38,958 nucleotides of DNA. Source: a virus. The stretch spans positions 1-38,958 of IMG/VR virus record IMGVR_UViG_3300033146_001483. The stretch is one strand, 5' to 3'. Made by a program: the position numbers and the translations under genes. Positions 16,351 to 26,800 of this stretch are shown here, in pieces. The first letter of the stretch is position 1. Every line of letters starts with the position of its first letter. Below the pieces are notes generated by a model, which saw nothing but the letters and a program-made list of their open reading frames with translations, searched no databases and was not told the origin of the DNA.

Positions 16351-17082
16351 ATGATGCAAGTAGAAAAAAATGATGTAAATATCTCAAAACTATTTAATTG
16401 GGGCACTATTTTTGAGTTTGGATTGCCAAACGATGATTTTAAATCACTGGTTTACATGAGACTTATTGGTGACGAGGATATGAATAAAGCTAGAGTGTAC
16501 TCATTACGCAAGAGCAGAGAAAAAAGATTATCACTTAACGATGAGAGTACAGACGAAAGTATAGCACTCATTCCTGCAAAAAACACATTCAGTAAAGAAC
16601 AACTATTGGACATGATTGTAATGTTTTCTGCTAGAGAGTTATCTAAAAGGGCGGTTAGAGAGATTAAACTTAAGTTACCAAAATCCCCTGATGAAGATTC
16701 TTCGTTACTGGAACAGGAGGAGTATCAACATGCTATTGATACTTATAATGGAAAGTTAGAAATTGAAAGATTAGAATATGTGAAAAAGGGGATGAACAAA
16801 CTTAAAGCGTCACTAAAGGAAATTCCTGAAAGTAAGTTATATACAGAGTATAAAAGAAGACTTATTGATGAGTTTTGTGAACAAGAATCTCTTAGTGCGT
16901 TGAGAGTTGCAACTACTTTTTATGGAACATTTAGAGATGAAGATTACAAAATTAGATACTTTGATAGTATTGACGAACTCAACAATCTACCAACTTTTGC
17001 TAAAAATCAGTTTATCTCTGCGTATCAGTCACTCGATATTGGTGGAGAAGAGCTAAAAAAATTGCGGGGAGCAACGCAGTAG
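16351..17082 (+). CDS. Tail assembly chaperone, short form (gpG-like)
   Basis: 243 aa, TAGGAG before the tandem ATGs at 16351/16354. It is rich in E, K and L, largely helical, and encoded between the tail tube and tape measure, the constant place of gpG-type chaperones that coat the tape measure during tail assembly. Near the end the gene contains GAG CTA AAA AAA TTG, a heptamer A AAA AAA in frame, where a -1 slip gives a longer form. The unshifted product ends at TAG 17080-17082 after RGATQ. No enzymatic motif is visible. Confidence 0.8.
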   Translation: MMQVEKNDVNISKLFNWGTIFEFGLPNDDFKSLVYMRLIGDEDMNKARVYSLRKSREKRLSLNDESTDESIALIPAKNTFSKEQLLDMIVMFSARELSKRAVREIKLKLPKSPDEDSSLLEQEEYQHAIDTYNGKLEIERLEYVKKGMNKLKASLKEIPESKLYTEYKRRLIDEFCEQESLSALRVATTFYGTFRDEDYKIRYFDSIDELNNLPTFAKNQFISAYQSLDIGGEELKKLRGATQ

Positions 17083-17110
17083 CGTCCCTTTGGACGATAG
17101 CCAGTGCGTT
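17055..17110 (+). promoter_or_regulatory. Programmed -1 frameshift site (A AAA AAA slippery heptamer and hairpin)
   Basis: Seven A residues at 17055-17061 are split as A AAA AAA in the chaperone frame. A -1 slip continues at 17061 in a frame that stays open to 17348. Downstream, AACGCA at 17073-17078 pairs with TGCGTT at 17105-17110, and inside it CGTCC (17083-17087) pairs with GGACG (17092-17096). This is a stimulatory structure about 11 bases past the slip site that overlaps the zero-frame TAG. Confidence 0.88.
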
Positions 17111-17348
17111 GAAAATACCCCTTGATGATAAAATAACTAAATTGACTGACATACCCTACACAATTAGTTATGTAATTAGAAAACGGATGCAGATAACTAG
17201 CCTTAATGAACTTCCTAAAGACAAAAGACCACCAGAGAGTATTATATGGGATGGCACCTCCAAAGAAATGGATGAATGGCTAGATAAGGTATATAATAGA
17301 AAAAATGATGATGGGTTATCAATCTCATTATCTGATATAGAAGGATAA
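17061..17348 (+). CDS. Tail assembly chaperone, frameshift extension (gpT-like domain)
   Basis: Frame -1 relative to the short chaperone. It is open through the overlap, and the fused product would be about 237 + 95 = 332 aa (gpGT-like). The extension has ITKLTDIPYTISYVIRKRM and WDGTSKEMDEWLDKVY, mixed charged helices. An independent start would have to be TTG 17109, without a good ribosome site, so the frameshift explanation is preferred. In lambda-like phages the GT form brings the tape measure and tail tube together, and the adjacent tape measure gene fits this. Confidence 0.8.
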   Translation: MAGSNAVASLWTIASALKIPLDDKITKLTDIPYTISYVIRKRMQITSLNELPKDKRPPESIIWDGTSKEMDEWLDKVYNRKNDDGLSISLSDIEG

Positions 17349-17352
17349 ATTT

Positions 17353-20300
17353 ATGGCTAAGAATGATATAAAAGAATCAATTGATCTTGTAGCTCAACTA
17401 ACAGAAAAGCTAAGAGGGATTATTCCTGCATCTGAGCAAGGTGAACGTGGTCTTGCGAAGATGGTAGAAAAAGCAGAGGTTATGGCGCAAGCTGGTGGTG
17501 GTGGTATTGAGCAAATGATAAATAGCCTTGAGCTTTTGGGTATGGCAGCTAAAGATGTAACTGAAACTCTTAGTATCATGAACAAGATACACCAAGAGTT
17601 TTCATCTAACAGCAAAATAATAACATCTATAGGGGAAGAAAAAACTGCATTACAGTCTCTTATTGACAAACAAGCAAAACTTGTTGAATTAACCAGCGAT
17701 GCCAATGAAAAAAGACAGAATCAAAAAACTGGAAGTAATTTAGTTGGAGAACTGGAAGCACAGGTTTCCTGGGAAAAAAAATATCAAGAGACAGTTACAG
17801 CTACCGAAACCAAATTAAAGAGCAAAACCGATGCAGCTATCGAAACCAAATTAAAGAGCAAAACCGATGCAGCAATTGCATGGGAAAAAAAATATCAAGA
17901 AACTGTGGCTGAGACAACTAGATTACTAAAAGAAAGAGCATCACAAGATATAAAACCATCAGTTATTGATAAGTTAAGTGATGATGGTGTGCTAAATGAA
18001 ATACCTAAGCCAGATAAAAAAATAGAGCAGTCCAAGACTGATGCAGAGAAAATAAGAAAAAATTATACTAGTGCGTACGAAAAAATAAATGTTGCCACTA
18101 GTACAATAGATGATAAGCTGTCAGCAATGAAAATTAGTGGGTCGTTGCTTAGAGATATTGGAGAAATGGGATTAGGACTTAAAGAGATTGTAGATGTTAC
18201 TAACGAGGAAGAAGGAGCACTCAGACGATTAGAACTTGTAAAAACTGATATTTCTGATGGTATTACGGGCAAGCGAACTGGATCTGTTGGTGGCTATTTT
18301 GATAAGTCTGGCACGAAAGTGCGTAATTTGGATAATAGTCTAACCATGGGCGGATTTAAAAAAGACGTGGAATCGCAATTATCTGACGTGTTCAGTGGTA
18401 AATCTCTTGATAACGCTTTAGCAAGTTTAAATTCTGCAATTACAGATGGTATGCGGTTACCAGCAGAAGCAATAACACAGGTATCTAAGCCAGTTGTTTC
18501 ATTAGAAGGTGAGATGGTTAAACTATCTAGTACTTTCGAAACAGCAAACGGTATGTCTGAAAGAATGTCAATAAGTTTAAACAAGATGGGCAAATCAGCT
18601 AAGAGTGCTATGATAGAGGAAGCTGAACTAGCAGATGTAAATAAAAAATTATTTCAATCAGCTGAGTCACAAGGATTTAGTAAAGGTGATCTTACTGACT
18701 TTAGGCAAGTGGGAGAAAGTGGAGTTCGTAGAGCTAAATTTAAGAGAGAAAGCCGAATTGATGATAATGGTATTTTACAAGAAGCAGGTACTTTAGAACT
18801 ATTTATCGACAAAAACGGAAACAAAATTCCAAATGTAACTAGACAGTTTCAAACATTTACAAGTGGTATTATGCGGAATACCAGAGAGCTTTTAAAATGG
18901 ACATTGGCTATGGGGCTTATTTATGGACCTTTATCTAAAGCCCAAGAGCTTATTTCTGATATGATAGCTAATGAAGCTGCTTTAGCTAAAGCCACTAGAG
19001 CTATGTCAGGCGAGAATACTACCAGCGCACAAGTATTTGATGACGTATACAAATCTGCCAAACTTGCTGGTGAGAGCCTCACTGGCACTTTAGATGCATT
19101 TACTCAGGCATATAGAGCCAAGGGCAATATAACTGACCAAAATAAACGGTATACAGAATCAATTAAGTTATTGAATGAATCAATGACTCTTTCAAAGCTG
19201 TCCACTCTCAGTGAATCAGAAGCCATTGATACTTATTCAGCAGCACTTTTACAGTCTGACGAGGTATTGAGAGAAGGCGTGTCCTTACTTGATGTGTGGG
19301 TAAATGTAGCTAATAATGCTAATACAGATGTTTCAACATTGGCAACTGGGTTTGCTATGATGGCATCTACAGCAGAAAACGCTGGAATGGGAGTTAGTGA
19401 ACTATCTGGAGCGTTAGCTGCTATATCATCTACGTCTGGTGTTATGGATGCTTCTGGCGCTGGTAATGTTCTTAAATCAATGTTAGGTAACTACACCTCA
19501 GATGCATCTCAGCAAATATTTACACAGCTTGGTATATCTGTTAGAGATAGCAATGGGGAACTTAAGGACTTTTTAGATATATCTAATGAAGTACATAACT
19601 TATGGGCTGCTGGTGTTATAAATAATGAGAGTTTAGGAGCATTATCTAAAGCTGTTGGTGGTATGGGAGTTCGTAGGAAGAAAGATGCAGAGGTTTGGTT
19701 TACAAGTGGTATTGATGTTGCTACAAAATCAGCAGCAGTTGCGGGGATGACGGAGGGTGGTGAAGCCGCCGATGCTCTTGGCAAACAATTGGAGACAGTG
19801 GAAACAGCAACAACTAGGCTTAACAATTCATTTCAGCAAATAGCACAGACATTAGGTACTGATGGTGGTATGTTGTCCATAATGAGCTCTACTGTTGATA
19901 TTACGACTAAAGTAGTAGAAGGAATAAATTTCATAACAAAGGCAGCAGGAAAAGCCAGCCCAGCTATTTATTCATTAGGGCTGGCTATGGCTATGTACAG
20001 AGGTAAGAGTGGTGGAGTATCTAACTTCTTATTTGGTGGTTTTAGTGGGTCACCTGTTGGAGCAGGAATTGGAGCTATTGGTGGTGCTGCTGGTAGTATG
20101 CTATCACAATTTGGTATAAAAGACAAAGTGTCATCTTTATCAAATAGACTTTTATTTGAACAACAGCAACAAACTCAATATGACCAACAATTACAGCAAT
20201 GGGTACCAACTAATGGACCCAAAGAGCTAAATGGATTTGCAAAAGGTGCTAGTAGTGCAGTAATTGGTGGAGCAGGTGCAGTAATTGGCAATGTTATGGA

Positions 20301-22506
20301 GGGAGACGCAGCAGGAGCATGGGGAGCAGCCATAGGTGCTGCATTCGGTGCTTTGCTTACAGAGACTCCAATGGGAGCAGCAGTAGGTGCGTCAATTGGC
20401 GATGGGTTTGTTTCGTTCCTAAAAGGAGGAGGACTTGACAAGATTGATTGGGAGGCAGTAAGAAATCCAGATAAAAGCGGAGGTAACGCTGGAAGTAAAG
20501 GAACAGCGGAAGAAAATAAGGATTGGCAGGACAGAATTGACAGTGCAGTCTATGCTAGATTTATTTCAGAGAGGCAACTTGGCACATTTGATGAATGGTC
20601 TAGCCGCAAACCCAATGCAGGAAAAACAGAAGATGATTACGAAGCTGAAATAGAAAAACTAATGGGTGATTATGGAAGTGCTACAAGAGTAATGGTAAAA
20701 GCATCGGGTGTTTTAGAAGCGAAAATGGAAAAGGGAAAAAATGAGAAAGATAGCGAATATGCTCTTTCTCATCTATCTGATGCTGGGTATGAATATGTAT
20801 CTGGTGTGAAAAGACAGGCGTACGCAGCTACACAAAATAGAGAATTTGTTGAAGATTTAGCTGCACCATTGCCAACAGGAGCAGAGATTGAACTTAAGAA
20901 TACTGGAGATATTGGTCAAGGAGTACTTGATAAATATATAGAAGAACTTAGATCTCAAGAATCATCAGGAGAGATCACAGAAAAGCAATTAGGCGACTCA
21001 TTACAAGCAGTTAGTGGTGGAGTAGGAACAGCCGCTGCTTATAAATCAGAATTCGGCAGTAGTATTATAGATTCAAATGAATACGTAAATAATACGTCAG
21101 ATGTGTATGATTTTCTATATAGAGTAATGACCGAAAGTTCTACGGATGAAGGTTCAAAGCTCACTCAGATTCTTAATGACACAAGTACAGTTCAATCTGA
21201 ATACGATAAATATCTAGCTGGTGAGCAGGAAGATGATTTTAAATTACATTATAGAGGGCAAGCTTACGAACCAACGCAGGAGAATGTGGATATAATTAAA
21301 TCACAAGGGCAGCAGGACTTTACTTCATTCTCTGGTGATATTTATGGAAGAAATATTTTATCAACGGCCAACGAAACACCAGTAGCAAATATTGGAGATC
21401 CTTTGGCAAGTAATGACATGTTCAATCAAATATATCAAAGATCATTAGAATTAGCCCAACAAGGGTCAGATCTTAACCCTCAACAATGGGAAGAAAAAGT
21501 GAAAGCACAGGAAGCTGCTAGATTCGAAATTGGTGATGAGAATGGTATTGGGTTTCAGACTGCAGAATCTTATTTTCCTGACTATTGGAAACAAGCCAGT
21601 GAGCAGATAATCAGCGAAAATCCAGACATGGCTGAAAATAGTGATAATCTTAGGATAATAAGTCTAGACATAGCAAAGTCGCAAGAAGGCGCTCTTATGG
21701 CCGAATACGAGAGAATAACAAAGGATGTTGATCCTAGATTCATAGATGAGGAAGCACTGGGTGTTATTTTTAATGATAATGGTACTGACGTATTACATGC
21801 AGATAACACATGGTTACTAAGAGCTATGGAAAGGTTAGTTGATATTAACCAAGATCAATTGGATGGTATGTATAATATTCCAGATGGTGCTACTTTCTGG
21901 GTGCCACTAACTGCTGCATATTATGGCAAAGGTGGAGATGGTGATACTGGTGAATTTGATAATTATGATGGTGGAAATACAGTAGCAATAGAAAATGACA
22001 ATTCAATACCTGCGGACGATGGAATGCTAGGTTGGATAAACAGGCAAGATAGAATAAACAAAGAGATGTTAGATTCTTGGAACGAAACTAATATAAACAA
22101 AACCACAGAAGATCAATATATAGCTGAAAACAAACCAACTGATAGTTATCTCAGTAGAGAGTATTTAGATAAACCTGCAGACGGTAGTCTTAGTAAAGAG
22201 ACTTCATCTGATACTGGAGTTTTTGACGGCATAAGTGCATTGTTCAAATCATTATTGGGATTTGGGGCAACTGGAGGAGGAATAGGGCTCACTGCTGGAG
22301 GGCTAATGAAGCAGCCAGTAAAAGAACCTGTAAAGGGAAGTGTAGATACAAAACCAGCTACTAAGTTAGATTTAAATATCTCATCTAATATGAATGTTAT
22401 GATTGATGGTAGAGTTGTAGCGTCCATAGTAAAACAATATTTAGCCAGTGACTTACTTAAAGCAAGTAATTCAATGGGTGGCATTACGAAGAACGTAGTT
22501 ATTTAG
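17353..22506 (+). CDS. Tail tape measure protein
   Basis: 1717 aa, the longest gene here. The N-terminal 500 residues are charged and coiled. From about 510 the core shows RNTRELLKWTLAMGLIYGPL and ATAENAGMG/LSGALAAISST elements typical of the phage tape measure core domain. Residues about 900-1040 are glycine- and alanine-rich (glycine-zipper runs such as GAGIGAIGGAAGSM), likely membrane-active at DNA ejection. The last 50 residues (DGRVVASIVKQYL) match the C-terminal strand-helix seen at tape measure ends. At about 0.15 nm per residue this predicts a tail of roughly 250 nm. A duplicated segment lies at residues about 140-190. Confidence 0.93.
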   Translation: MAKNDIKESIDLVAQLTEKLRGIIPASEQGERGLAKMVEKAEVMAQAGGGGIEQMINSLELLGMAAKDVTETLSIMNKIHQEFSSNSKIITSIGEEKTALQSLIDKQAKLVELTSDANEKRQNQKTGSNLVGELEAQVSWEKKYQETVTATETKLKSKTDAAIETKLKSKTDAAIAWEKKYQETVAETTRLLKERASQDIKPSVIDKLSDDGVLNEIPKPDKKIEQSKTDAEKIRKNYTSAYEKINVATSTIDDKLSAMKISGSLLRDIGEMGLGLKEIVDVTNEEEGALRRLELVKTDISDGITGKRTGSVGGYFDKSGTKVRNLDNSLTMGGFKKDVESQLSDVFSGKSLDNALASLNSAITDGMRLPAEAITQVSKPVVSLEGEMVKLSSTFETANGMSERMSISLNKMGKSAKSAMIEEAELADVNKKLFQSAESQGFSKGDLTDFRQVGESGVRRAKFKRESRIDDNGILQEAGTLELFIDKNGNKIPNVTRQFQTFTSGIMRNTRELLKWTLAMGLIYGPLSKAQELISDMIANEAALAKATRAMSGENTTSAQVFDDVYKSAKLAGESLTGTLDAFTQAYRAKGNITDQNKRYTESIKLLNESMTLSKLSTLSESEAIDTYSAALLQSDEVLREGVSLLDVWVNVANNANTDVSTLATGFAMMASTAENAGMGVSELSGALAAISSTSGVMDASGAGNVLKSMLGNYTSDASQQIFTQLGISVRDSNGELKDFLDISNEVHNLWAAGVINNESLGALSKAVGGMGVRRKKDAEVWFTSGIDVATKSAAVAGMTEGGEAADALGKQLETVETATTRLNNSFQQIAQTLGTDGGMLSIMSSTVDITTKVVEGINFITKAAGKASPAIYSLGLAMAMYRGKSGGVSNFLFGGFSGSPVGAGIGAIGGAAGSMLSQFGIKDKVSSLSNRLLFEQQQQTQYDQQLQQWVPTNGPKELNGFAKGASSAVIGGAGAVIGNVMEGDAAGAWGAAIGAAFGALLTETPMGAAVGASIGDGFVSFLKGGGLDKIDWEAVRNPDKSGGNAGSKGTAEENKDWQDRIDSAVYARFISERQLGTFDEWSSRKPNAGKTEDDYEAEIEKLMGDYGSATRVMVKASGVLEAKMEKGKNEKDSEYALSHLSDAGYEYVSGVKRQAYAATQNREFVEDLAAPLPTGAEIELKNTGDIGQGVLDKYIEELRSQESSGEITEKQLGDSLQAVSGGVGTAAAYKSEFGSSIIDSNEYVNNTSDVYDFLYRVMTESSTDEGSKLTQILNDTSTVQSEYDKYLAGEQEDDFKLHYRGQAYEPTQENVDIIKSQGQQDFTSFSGDIYGRNILSTANETPVANIGDPLASNDMFNQIYQRSLELAQQGSDLNPQQWEEKVKAQEAARFEIGDENGIGFQTAESYFPDYWKQASEQIISENPDMAENSDNLRIISLDIAKSQEGALMAEYERITKDVDPRFIDEEALGVIFNDNGTDVLHADNTWLLRAMERLVDINQDQLDGMYNIPDGATFWVPLTAAYYGKGGDGDTGEFDNYDGGNTVAIENDNSIPADDGMLGWINRQDRINKEMLDSWNETNINKTTEDQYIAENKPTDSYLSREYLDKPADGSLSKETSSDTGVFDGISALFKSLLGFGATGGGIGLTAGGLMKQPVKEPVKGSVDTKPATKLDLNISSNMNVMIDGRVVASIVKQYLASDLLKASNSMGGITKNVVI
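17805..17876 (+). repeat. 36-bp in-frame tandem duplication in the tape measure gene
   Basis: The unit at 17805-17840 recurs at 17841-17876 with one or two differences near the end, giving ETKLKSKTDAAI twice. The flanking segment TGGGAAAAAAAATATCAAGA also recurs (17769 and 17881), so an older, longer repeat with period about 112 bases encloses it. Length change here would lengthen the tail slightly without breaking the frame. Confidence 0.95.
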
Positions 22507-22514
22507 GAGACAAT

Positions 22515-22877
22515 ATGTGGACATTTGGAGGAGTGAGAATATTTGCTCAGGACGAGAAAGATAGCTCATCTAGGATCATACCTAGATTACAACCGTTGAA
22601 CTCTGGAACTATACTACAGAGCTTCGGGTGGGAGGACACTACTAAGACACTTACAGCCCTTGTAGTTGGAAATACTGACAAAGAGGCTATACAAGCATTT
22701 ATACCTAGTGGTGTTTCCCAAGAACTAGTGAATTATGATGGAACAATCGGTGATTTTTTTCTGAAAGATGTATCTTTCGCTATAGAGGCGGCAACATCTA
22801 TGCAGACGCTAAGAACTGATCTAGATTGCTATTCACCAGTGTACACAACAACTTTGGAGTTGTACGAGGATATTTAA
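22515..22877 (+). CDS. Putative distal tail / baseplate protein, 120 aa
   Basis: A small beta-rich protein (MWTFGGVRIFAQDEKDSS, KTLTALVVGNTDKEAIQAF, DVSFAIEAATSMQTLRTDLDCYS) following the tape measure, with AGGAG before the ATG. Tail-tip genes lie at this place in siphovirus operons, and small hub-associated proteins of similar size are common. It ends in a one-base overlap (TAATG) with the first hub-like gene. Function is inferred from position only. Confidence 0.55.
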   Translation: MWTFGGVRIFAQDEKDSSSRIIPRLQPLNSGTILQSFGWEDTTKTLTALVVGNTDKEAIQAFIPSGVSQELVNYDGTIGDFFLKDVSFAIEAATSMQTLRTDLDCYSPVYTTTLELYEDI

Positions 22878-23836
22878 TGGATAATTTATATGCAAGTATT
22901 ACTAAAACATCTAATATTATTGCGGTGCAGTACACAGATAGTCATACAGCACAATTATCTAATGTCTCAATATCTGCGAAAGACACCACTTTGCAGATAG
23001 GTGATACCGTGTCAGTAGATTTGGGGTATGATGATAATCATAATAATATATTTACAGGGTATGTAAAATCAATTACACTTAGTGAGCCTGAAATGGTGTA
23101 CACTATTAATGCTAGTAATGTACTTGTAAGAGCCATGGACTTTTTCATCGCTTCAGCTGATCCAGATAGCCCTGAATCATGGAGAAACATTACTGCTGAA
23201 AACTTAGTAAAAAATGTATTGGCATTGGCTGGGGTAACAAGTTACTCATCTGATGTGTCACATTTCACATTCGCTATACATAATCCAGTAGAAGTTAATT
23301 TAACTTCTGCGTACGATTACTGTCATTTCATCTCAAGTTTAATAGCTTTTAATTTGTATGGGGATAAAAATGGAGTTGCTAGATTTGAAAATCGAAGACC
23401 TTACGTAGTACCTGGGGATACTCCAATTTCGTTTAGTTTAAATAATGAAAATGTTATAACTTCTGAATATATGAGGTCGGAGAAGGATATTAGAAATAGA
23501 GTAGTTGTTTATGGGGCTAGTGGAATTCACGCTGAGGCGCAGGCGTCATCACCATACTTACCTGCAGGATTTTATAAAACAGTGGTAGCTGCAGCACCTA
23601 CGGTGATTGATTCACAGACAATGGCACAGCAAGCTGCTGACTATAACTTAGATTTGTTAAATAGATTAACTAGGAGAATAGCAGTACAATGTATTGGTGA
23701 ACCTTCGTTAGAAACTAGACATACAATAACTACCGTTTTGCCTGATTTGGGAATTAATGAGGATTTATATATTTATGGTTTAACTCATACGTGGGGACGT
23801 GATGGGTTTACCTCTATGATGGAGCTAAGGGATTAA
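22877..23836 (+). CDS. Baseplate hub-like (gpD/late control family) protein
   Basis: 319 aa from ATG 22877; the earlier in-frame ATG at 22826 lies inside the preceding gene and has no ribosome site, whereas CGAGG precedes 22877. Strands such as LQIGDTVSVDLGYDDNHNNIFTGYV, then NVLVRAMDFF, ITAENLVKNVLALAGVTSY and IRNRVVVYGASG, are the order seen in gpD/gp27-like hub proteins that cap the tail tube. It is followed two bases later by a second, longer protein with the same N-terminal architecture. Confidence 0.75.
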   Translation: MDNLYASITKTSNIIAVQYTDSHTAQLSNVSISAKDTTLQIGDTVSVDLGYDDNHNNIFTGYVKSITLSEPEMVYTINASNVLVRAMDFFIASADPDSPESWRNITAENLVKNVLALAGVTSYSSDVSHFTFAIHNPVEVNLTSAYDYCHFISSLIAFNLYGDKNGVARFENRRPYVVPGDTPISFSLNNENVITSEYMRSEKDIRNRVVVYGASGIHAEAQASSPYLPAGFYKTVVAAAPTVIDSQTMAQQAADYNLDLLNRLTRRIAVQCIGEPSLETRHTITTVLPDLGINEDLYIYGLTHTWGRDGFTSMMELRD

Positions 23837-23837
23837 T

Positions 23838-26800
23838 ATGGATGTTAGAATTATACATAATGGTAGTAATATTACTAAACAGGTAGTTTCTTACGAGACT
23901 AATCATAAATTATGCAATAGTACTGGACAACTTACACTAACGGTTGAGCCAACAACTGCAAGTGCTATGAATACGTGGGATACAGTAAATGTTTATGAAA
24001 GTTATCACAGAGGAGAGTATTTTATTTCATCTATTCAAGATAATATTCCTGATGGAAAGGCTATAATAACTTGTCAAGACGCATCTAAGAAACTTGTTGA
24101 TACTTTTATTGAAGAATCGTACACGTTTGAAGATACCCTAGAGTATACTGGTACATGGATTAATAAATTTTTGCACGATGCTGGTGTAACTGGAAACGCT
24201 GGTACTGGACAGCTAATGTCTAATTACTCTGAGCTAGGTTTAAAATCAGTAATGGCGCAGGTAACTGAACTTTTGCAAATGAGTGGGTGGTACATGTACT
24301 TTAGTGATTCTAACACAGCAGTGATAGGAAAAATTTCTAAGGATTTTTCTAATTATGATTTTTTATTTGATGAGACAGAGTTGTTAAATGTGGTCATTAG
24401 CAAAAATGATAAAATGCTGCGAAATAGGGCTGTTGTTATGGGGGGGTATGATCCTTTTTTAGGTACTACTGTTATCGCAGACGGTAGAACACATACTCCT
24501 TGGAACTATGATCATGGTGATCTCAGAACTGCAGTAGTCTCAAATAGCAATATACCAAATATGAAATCAGCAAAAAAAATAGCTACTGATATGATAAATG
24601 AGTTCGCACATTTAACTGTTGAAAAACATTTGGTAGTTGCTGGATTACACAATGTACGGATAGGTGATGTTGTTGCAGTGAACTCAAAAGCATACAGAGG
24701 TGCTGGAATAGTTACAACTGTAGGAACAAGTGTTAGCAGAGAAGGAGCAGTAACTAATATAATTTTAGATGAGAGATGTCCAAGATTATTCGCATTTTTT
24801 GACTTTGGAGATTATGTTTACATTGGTACAGATGGAGATGGTGTGTGGAGAAAACATATATTTTATACACATACTTGGGAGGACTTTTCGTCTGGGCTTA
24901 TTGATAAGCACATAACTGACTTACACATAGCTAACGGGGTTATGACATGTGTTACATCCAACGGTGATGTTTATAAAAGATTTCCAGATAGTTCATCATG
25001 GTCTAAGATAGTACTACCTTCAATGGAAACGTGGTTAGAAAGTGAATCTGGAGGATGGGGATCTGGTTATATTCCAGGGTCAGAAATAAAAGCCCGAGCA
25101 TCAGTTGTAGACAGGCAGACTGGTAAAATATATATTGCGTGTGATACTAATTATAATGACAATGAGCCGTTTTATGAGGACAACTTTAAGCCTTGGCCCT
25201 CTGGAGAGTCACCATCTGATGGAATATACGAGTTTAACGGTATATCTCCTGAAGATGGAGATCGTGCTTGGGTGTATACTGAAGGTGGGGATAGTACTCC
25301 AATGGTGTATAGAGATAGCTATGATCTTAGGGCATGGGATATGGAAACATCAAGCAATGGAATTAAGTTTGCTTCTCTTACAACACTAATGAAGAACGAT
25401 TATGATTTTGGATTTTATAATTCCAGAGGTGGATTTTATGATTCACAACATACGGAGTCATTCGATTCTATGCCCACAACTGTATCTGGGTCACCCTCTC
25501 ATATAAATATGAACACATATGGATTCCTAAGTGCATATGATGAAATTGACAAAGATGGTAATCTTGGAAGTGGTACATGTGCTTTATATAGCAATGTTAA
25601 TTATATTTCAGCACATAAGGTGTATAGTTATAGTGGAAGTGAGTATAATAGTATAGTTGGTGTAGTTACTACATTAAATTTAACTTTTTCAAATTCATAT
25701 GAAGTTATAGCAACCAGTCAAAAAGTTACTGGTTACGATGATCATTACAATATTTACACAGTGGAGTTACCTATACATGATGGATCAAGTAATAAAGATA
25801 CTATAAAGATAAGAAGGTATACCATAGATATTGGTGCAGGAACCGCATCTACTGGATCAATTGTAATGTCACATGTATCTAATAAAGTAGGTGGTTTTGC
25901 TTTTGTTGGACGTATAGCAGTTGTAGAAGGGGAAATAGCGGTGTTATACTATGATGTGGATGAATCTGGAGGTGATGATATAGTTGTCTATAGTTTGGAT
26001 GGAGATCATTGTACGACTGATTGCTCGGAAATAAGAACTAAAACTGACTGGTTAGGAAATGTAACTGAGTATTATTGTTGGAATATGAATGGTGACACCG
26101 CAAGACTTGGTATTATGACATACGACACGAGAACTGGATACCAGTACATTACAGAAAAAGCTCTTAGTTTTGGAGACAATTTTATAGATAGTACATTTGG
26201 TCAAAATGGGAGCAAGATTGAAGGAATTTTTGCATATACATCTATGGACGAATATAGTATAGACTTAGATGATTCATTTGATCAAAATGATGTGTATAAT
26301 GTAACTATTGGTGGTATAAGTATAAATTTACTTATAATGGACAGACATGGTGGAGAGAAAGTAAAAGAATATTCATCATTTACAAAAAATTATCCCTATA
26401 ATTGGATGTCTCCTTATTATGCTTTAACTGTAGTTCAGCCAAGCAAAGATACTTTTTCTGTGTCAATTGTTAATGAAGATGCTGACGAGGAGGCTATATA
26501 TGTGTATGGAACTGGTAGCAGTGTGTTCCATGATGAGATAAAATCTACAGTGATCTCTGCATACAACTTACAAAATTTTGAGTGTATTACGCAAGTCAAT
26601 GATCATGGGGTAAAAACACAAAATATGTATTATCCTAACACGTTAGTAACAAGTGGTAAGATAGTATTTAATGGTGAATATGATTTTGTAGATTTCTTAA
26701 ATGCTAATGATATAAATGAGGACGGGTTTTTCACAAATTCTACTTATGTAATAGCCAAAGATACTAATGGAACTTATGGTGTTGGAAAATTAAGTGGAAT

